Below are positions 6,618 through 9,896 of a DNA stretch of 9,896 nt, one piece after another (position 1 is the first letter of the stretch; each line of letters starts with the position of its first letter). Source of the stretch: Desulfonema limicola (GTDB lineage: Bacteria; Desulfobacterota; Desulfobacteria; Desulfobacterales; Desulfosalsimonadaceae); contig DYLE01000083.1 in assembly GCA_020722245.1 (NCBI GenBank), forward strand, positions 1-9,896, read 5' to 3'. Below the pieces are notes generated by a model. The model saw only the letters and a program-made list of their open reading frames with translations, searched no databases and was not told the DNA's origin. Position numbers and translations under genes: made by a program.

Positions 6618-6632
6618 AATCAAGGTTAATCG

Positions 6633-8972
6633 ATGGAACGCGATAATTTTTATATACTGCTTGACCTCTCCATTGATCCTCCGGAAAACGATTCAAAGGT
6701 CATCTGGGAGGCCATCCAGAGAAAAAAAGCCGAATGGAGCAGGCTTCGCAACCACCCGACCAAGGGGCTGCAAGCGCAAAAAAACATCAGCCTGATCCCT
6801 GAAATTCAGCGGGTCATGATCTCCCGGGAAGACCGGCAGAAGGAGGCCCTGGCCGCAAGGGAAATATTAAAAAAGGGAAAGGAGAGCAAATACGCTGAGA
6901 TCGACCGGCATATCGACATCCTGATGGGAAAGGGATACATCGCCGACGCCGATGTCCTGCGCCTGGCCGAAATCCACGGCATTGAAAAAGAAGTGATCGA
7001 TGACCGGATCAATGCCAAAAAAGAAGAAAGGTTCGCCCGGATTGATCTGGAAATCAGCCTCAGGATGGAAAAGGGGTATGTCACAGAAGCGGAAATCGCA
7101 AAAATCGCCAAGCGCCATGCCATGGATGTCGAAGAAATCAAAAGGCGCGTCAGGTGTCCCATCACCAAAACCGACAAGGAAAAAATTGAACAGCCCAGGC
7201 TTCTGGACAAAGCCATCGAAAAAACGATTGTTGAAAATTTAAAGGTCATCAAAAAAAACTCCCTTTACGAATTTCTCGGCCTTCCGGAGACCTCCCCGTT
7301 GGAAACCCTCCAGGAAAAGGCCGCCTTGAAAAAAAAGGAGCTTGCGGACATCAGCAAAAAAGACGCGGAAGTCACGGCCAGCAGCATTCTGGCGGGGCAA
7401 TGCCTGACGATATTCAGAACCGACGAAGGCCGGTACGCCTATGACATCTCCCTGGCCAAGGCCAGGCGCGCCTTTATCGACTCGGATATCGACGTTGCCG
7501 CCATCGATGGAAAAATCCGCCACGAGTATTTTGAAATCCTGATCAAAAAAGCCGAAGAAATCGGCATGGAGCGCAAAGAGGCGGCCGATTACATCAAAAC
7601 CTACAGCAAAAAAAAAGGATATGCCTTGGAACAGAAACCCGAAAAAAAACAAAAGATCATCATGATCGCTGCAGCGGCCGTGTTGGGGGTGGCGGCCCTT
7701 TTGCTCCTCTCCTTCTACCTGACCGAGCTTCACCGGAAAAACGCCGTCAAATCCGAATACCGCGCCCTGCTGGCCCAGGTCGAAAAACAGCCGGTTCTCG
7801 AAAAAAAGCTTCAACTGCTCAAGGGGTATGCCGCCACCCATCAAAAAGCAGAAACCGTCGCCGAGGCCAAAGCCCTCATCCGGCAGATTGAATCCCAAAT
7901 AGACACACGGGATTTCAACCGCCTCGTGGAAGAGGCAGAGAAGCTCACCCAGAACGGCGCGTATGAAAAGGCATTGGCTCTGTTTCAGGGCTTTCTTGAA
8001 AAAAATCCCGGCACCCAATACCGGAACCCGGCGAATGATCATATCCAGAGGCTTCTTGAAACCATTGAAAAAAGGGACTTTGAGGCGGTAACCGCCGTGG
8101 TTCTCAGCGGAACAGCCGGAGAAAAAATCTCCGCCATTCAGGGTTATCAGCAGAAACACTCGAACGGGCCGCACCAGGAGCAGATCCGTCAAATGATCGA
8201 GGAGATGAGCGACGAGTATTACCTGTTTGTGCAAAAAGAGCTCCCCCTGCATGAAAAAAACGAGAACTGGGAGGAATGCGTCAGGCTCTGCCAAAGCTAT
8301 ATCGATATCTATGACAACAGCCATTCGGACCAGTTAAAGGAGCTGCTCCCGGCATTTGAAGAAAGAATCCGGTATGAAAAGGTCTTTGAAAGTCTGTTCC
8401 AAAAAGCCGAAAAGCAGGATGACGCAAAGGCGGCTCAGAAAATCTACGAGGATTACCTGGCCGCCTACCCCAATGCCCCCACAAAGGGAAAAATCGAACA
8501 GGAGATAAGACGGCTTGAATCCCTTTCAGCCTCCCAGGCCGTGGAGAGGGAAAAGGCCCGTATCCGAAGCCAGCTTTTACAGACCGCGGGCCGGTTTGTG
8601 GAAAAAACAGACGGGGTGATCCTGGATCAAAAAACAGGACTGATGTGGTCTCTTCTAGACTCAAAAATTATAAATCCCGAATCCTGCCTCACCTACGAGC
8701 AGGCGGGCGGCTATGTGAAAAACCTCTCCACGGGCGGCTACCGGGACTGGCGGCTTCCCACACCGGATGAACTGACCGGGATATATCAAACCCCCCCGTA
8801 TTTCCCCTCCGTTCCAAACACCTTCTACTGGACGGCTGAAAACCATAGCCGCTATGCCGATGGCTGGCATACCATCGTCACCGTGTTCGGCAGGGGGGAA
8901 AGCCCTCAATGGGAAATCACCCAAAAGGATGCCATAGAATGCGGGGCGGTGCGCGCCGTGCGAAAACCCTGA
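6633..8972 (+). CDS. membrane protein with degenerate J-like modules and C-terminal DUF1566 (Lcl_C) domain
   Basis: This 779-residue protein is built in blocks. Residues 5-70 resemble a J domain (NFYILLDLSIDPP at the start), with HPT at 41-43 where HPD is expected. Residues 86-126 and 133-173 are a tandem repeat sharing IDxxI...MxKGY at a 47-residue offset. Residues 208-271 look like a second degenerate J-like module, from SLYEFLGL to RYAYD, with no HPD. One strong hydrophobic segment (about 341-363) follows lysine-rich sequence, so the N-terminus is predicted cytoplasmic. Residues 370-650 are charged helical repeats of TPR-like character (for example YEKALALFQGFLEKNPG, 444-460). Residues 655-779 are a DUF1566/Lcl_C domain: GLMW (669-672), YRDWRLPTPDEL (703-714), YWTAE (732-736), GAVRAVR (771-777). 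The gene follows the Hsp70 gene by 102 bases without a terminator. I infer a membrane-tethered Hsp70 partner; the J-like assignment is by eye. Confidence 0.85.
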   Translation: MERDNFYILLDLSIDPPENDSKVIWEAIQRKKAEWSRLRNHPTKGLQAQKNISLIPEIQRVMISREDRQKEALAAREILKKGKESKYAEIDRHIDILMGKGYIADADVLRLAEIHGIEKEVIDDRINAKKEERFARIDLEISLRMEKGYVTEAEIAKIAKRHAMDVEEIKRRVRCPITKTDKEKIEQPRLLDKAIEKTIVENLKVIKKNSLYEFLGLPETSPLETLQEKAALKKKELADISKKDAEVTASSILAGQCLTIFRTDEGRYAYDISLAKARRAFIDSDIDVAAIDGKIRHEYFEILIKKAEEIGMERKEAADYIKTYSKKKGYALEQKPEKKQKIIMIAAAAVLGVAALLLLSFYLTELHRKNAVKSEYRALLAQVEKQPVLEKKLQLLKGYAATHQKAETVAEAKALIRQIESQIDTRDFNRLVEEAEKLTQNGAYEKALALFQGFLEKNPGTQYRNPANDHIQRLLETIEKRDFEAVTAVVLSGTAGEKISAIQGYQQKHSNGPHQEQIRQMIEEMSDEYYLFVQKELPLHEKNENWEECVRLCQSYIDIYDNSHSDQLKELLPAFEERIRYEKVFESLFQKAEKQDDAKAAQKIYEDYLAAYPNAPTKGKIEQEIRRLESLSASQAVEREKARIRSQLLQTAGRFVEKTDGVILDQKTGLMWSLLDSKIINPESCLTYEQAGGYVKNLSTGGYRDWRLPTPDELTGIYQTPPYFPSVPNTFYWTAENHSRYADGWHTIVTVFGRGESPQWEITQKDAIECGAVRAVRKP

Positions 8973-9000
8973 TCACGGCTTAAAAGGGGTTAAATTTTTT
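8965..9000 (+). terminator. weak terminator-like structure between convergent genes
   Basis: AACCC (8965-8969) can pair with GGGTT (8987-8991), followed by AAATTTTTT to 9000. The loop is 17 bases and contains the palindrome TGATCA. It overlaps the stop codons of both convergent genes, whose coding regions end only 17 bases apart. The stem is short, so this is a modest candidate. Confidence 0.25.
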
Positions 9001-9769
9001 CACCTGATTTGCGTCCCCGAAACACCTCCCGGTACAGAAGCGCCACCACCGGCTCAAGAAACCCGTGTGCACTCAACAACCTGATCATTTCAAGTTCATC
9101 GCGGTCCTCGGGCAAAACGATCCGGCCTGCTTCAGCTTTAACAGTGCGAATCAGTTCCTCCTCGCTGGCCGTACTGCGGAATATGCGCATCAGGGCAAGC
9201 CGCACCGTGCTTGAGCGCTTGAGGTTCATCATGTCCAGGGCCTGTCGGAGCATTTTCCCATCCACCGATTCCAGCTTTTCAATCACCTGGTCAAGATCGG
9301 ACGCCGAAGACGGACTTTCGGTCTTCTCCGGTGCGGCCGGCGTCTCCATTCTCACGGTCTCTTTGAGCCGGCTTGCCTCTTGACTTTCTGTGAGCGGCTC
9401 ATCCCCGAGGATGATCATGCCGTGATAGGCCACGGCGTTATAAATCTCCAGGGTGGCGACATGAACAAACCGGTTATGCAGGGTCTGGGTTTCCTTAAAC
9501 TCGCCGATATCCGCAATACCCGCCAGCCCTGTCGACAGGGTGCTTTTAATCATCTCCATCTCACGGCGCCGCTCTTTGGCATTCGCGGATTGTGTCTCGA
9601 CGCTTGCCCAGAATGCATCCGAATCCCTCAACAGGGCATAAATATCCACAAGGTGTCCTGAATCGAGTTTCAGCTTGATCCCATTTGCCGTCTCCTCGAC
9701 GGCAAACCCCTGGTCATGAAAAAACCGTCTGAGCATGACCACGTTGTCTTGCGCCTGCTGCTGCGTCAT
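8990..9769 (-). CDS. conserved-looking hypothetical protein, 259 residues, unrecognised
   Basis: I do not recognise this family. The protein has no signal peptide and no transmembrane segment, so it is probably cytosolic. It appears to have three parts. Residues 1-125 form a mixed alpha/beta region (VVMLRRFFHDQGFAVEE near the start, then a strand-like VATLEIYNAVAYHGMIILGDE at about 104-124). Residues 126-158 are a proline-, serine- and glutamate-rich linker. Residues 159-250 are a helical C-terminal region with repeated leucine-rich helices. Coding character is good: the long open frame has codon use like its neighbours, and it overlaps the convergent chaperone unit by nothing. The ATG at 9769 has only a weak CAGGG about ten bases upstream. 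It probably sits in one transcript with the truncated gene at the window edge, whose stop lies 33 bases upstream. Confidence 0.75.
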   Translation of the reverse strand: MTQQQAQDNVVMLRRFFHDQGFAVEETANGIKLKLDSGHLVDIYALLRDSDAFWASVETQSANAKERRREMEMIKSTLSTGLAGIADIGEFKETQTLHNRFVHVATLEIYNAVAYHGMIILGDEPLTESQEASRLKETVRMETPAAPEKTESPSSASDLDQVIEKLESVDGKMLRQALDMMNLKRSSTVRLALMRIFRSTASEEELIRTVKAEAGRIVLPEDRDELEMIRLLSAHGFLEPVVALLYREVFRGRKSGEKI

Positions 9770-9802
9770 TAAAAGAACCCTGATCGGCTTTTTAAAACCG
9801 AA

Positions 9803-9896
9803 TTATTCCGAAAACCCCGCAGGCCACAGGTAGTAAAACCCCGGTCTGTTCAAGAGGGGGGAGTTTAACAGATCGAGATCCACCAGCGAAAGCCCT
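9803..9896 (-). CDS. C-terminal fragment of a further minus-strand gene, cut by the window edge
   Basis: A minus-strand frame enters from the right edge and stops with TAA at 9805-9803. It encodes 30 visible residues, including LVDLDLLNSPLLNRP and ending in FYYLWPAGFSE. Third positions are rich in G and C in this frame, unlike the competing open minus frame, and the composition looks like a real protein end. The stop lies 33 bases before the start of the 259-residue hypothetical gene, consistent with one operon. The family cannot be told from so short a piece. Confidence 0.45.
   Translation of the reverse strand, partial: GLSLVDLDLLNSPLLNRPGFYYLWPAGFSE

Noticed and set aside
7239..8324. Long minus-strand open frame (361 codons) opposite the J-like membrane protein gene
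   Set aside because: It lies fully antisense to a gene with clear domain structure, its protein is Phe/Gly-rich low-complexity sequence typical of reverse-frame translation, and no family motif is visible.
9527..9540. 14-bp perfect palindrome CCCTGTCGACAGGG
   Set aside because: It lies inside a coding region, and a 14-bp palindrome is expected about once by chance in 10 kb.
8965..9785. 10-bp direct repeat AACCCTGATC (8965-8974 and 9776-9785) flanking the 259-residue hypothetical gene, each followed by GGCTT within a few bases
   Set aside because: Suggestive of an insertion boundary, but many 10-bp repeats are expected by chance in 10 kb, and no mobility gene or terminal inverted repeat accompanies it.

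Overview
The window reads as a chromosomal stretch of a Gram-negative anaerobe. The pairing of a DUF47 protein with a Pit transporter, the HypA/HypB nickel chaperones, and an Hsp70 cluster with a DUF1566 (Lcl_C) protein suggest a sulfate-reducing member of the Desulfobacterota. That placement is inference from gene content and moderate GC. There is no rRNA, tRNA, IS element, CRISPR array or phage gene in view.

Left part (1-2819): a minus-strand pair encodes a DUF47/PhoU-like protein followed by a low-affinity PiT phosphate permease. It is divergent from a plus-strand TerC/YjbE-family membrane protein. The AT-rich 280-bp gap between them carries a minus-strand promoter candidate, a 30-bp imperfect palindrome overlapping its -35 box, and a terminator-like hairpin in the TerC leader that competes with another stem. 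PiT moves metal-phosphate complexes and TerC-family proteins export manganese, so the two units may share metal/phosphate homeostasis.

Middle (3054-4075): hypA and hypB overlap by four bases and form a two-gene nickel-insertion unit, with no hydrogenase genes nearby. HypB has an altered metal-site motif (CHC).

Main point of interest (4094-8972): after a good sigma70 promoter comes an apparent three-gene unit. It encodes a GrpE-like exchange factor, a short Hsp70 that overlaps it by four bases, and a 779-residue one-pass membrane protein. The Hsp70 lacks the C-terminal lid and the usual hydrophobic interdomain linker. The membrane protein has two degenerate J-like modules (HPT where HPD is expected, then no HPD at all), a tandem 47-residue repeat, a transmembrane helix near residues 341-363, a helical repeat region and a C-terminal DUF1566 domain predicted outside the cytoplasm. 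My reading is a dedicated Hsp70 machine tethered to the inner membrane with an extracytoplasmic sensor or binding domain. Composition and gene order are seen; the function is inference.

Right end (8990-9896): a minus-strand gene for an unrecognised 259-residue soluble protein converges on the chaperone unit. It is preceded by the C-terminal end of a further minus-strand gene that runs off the window.
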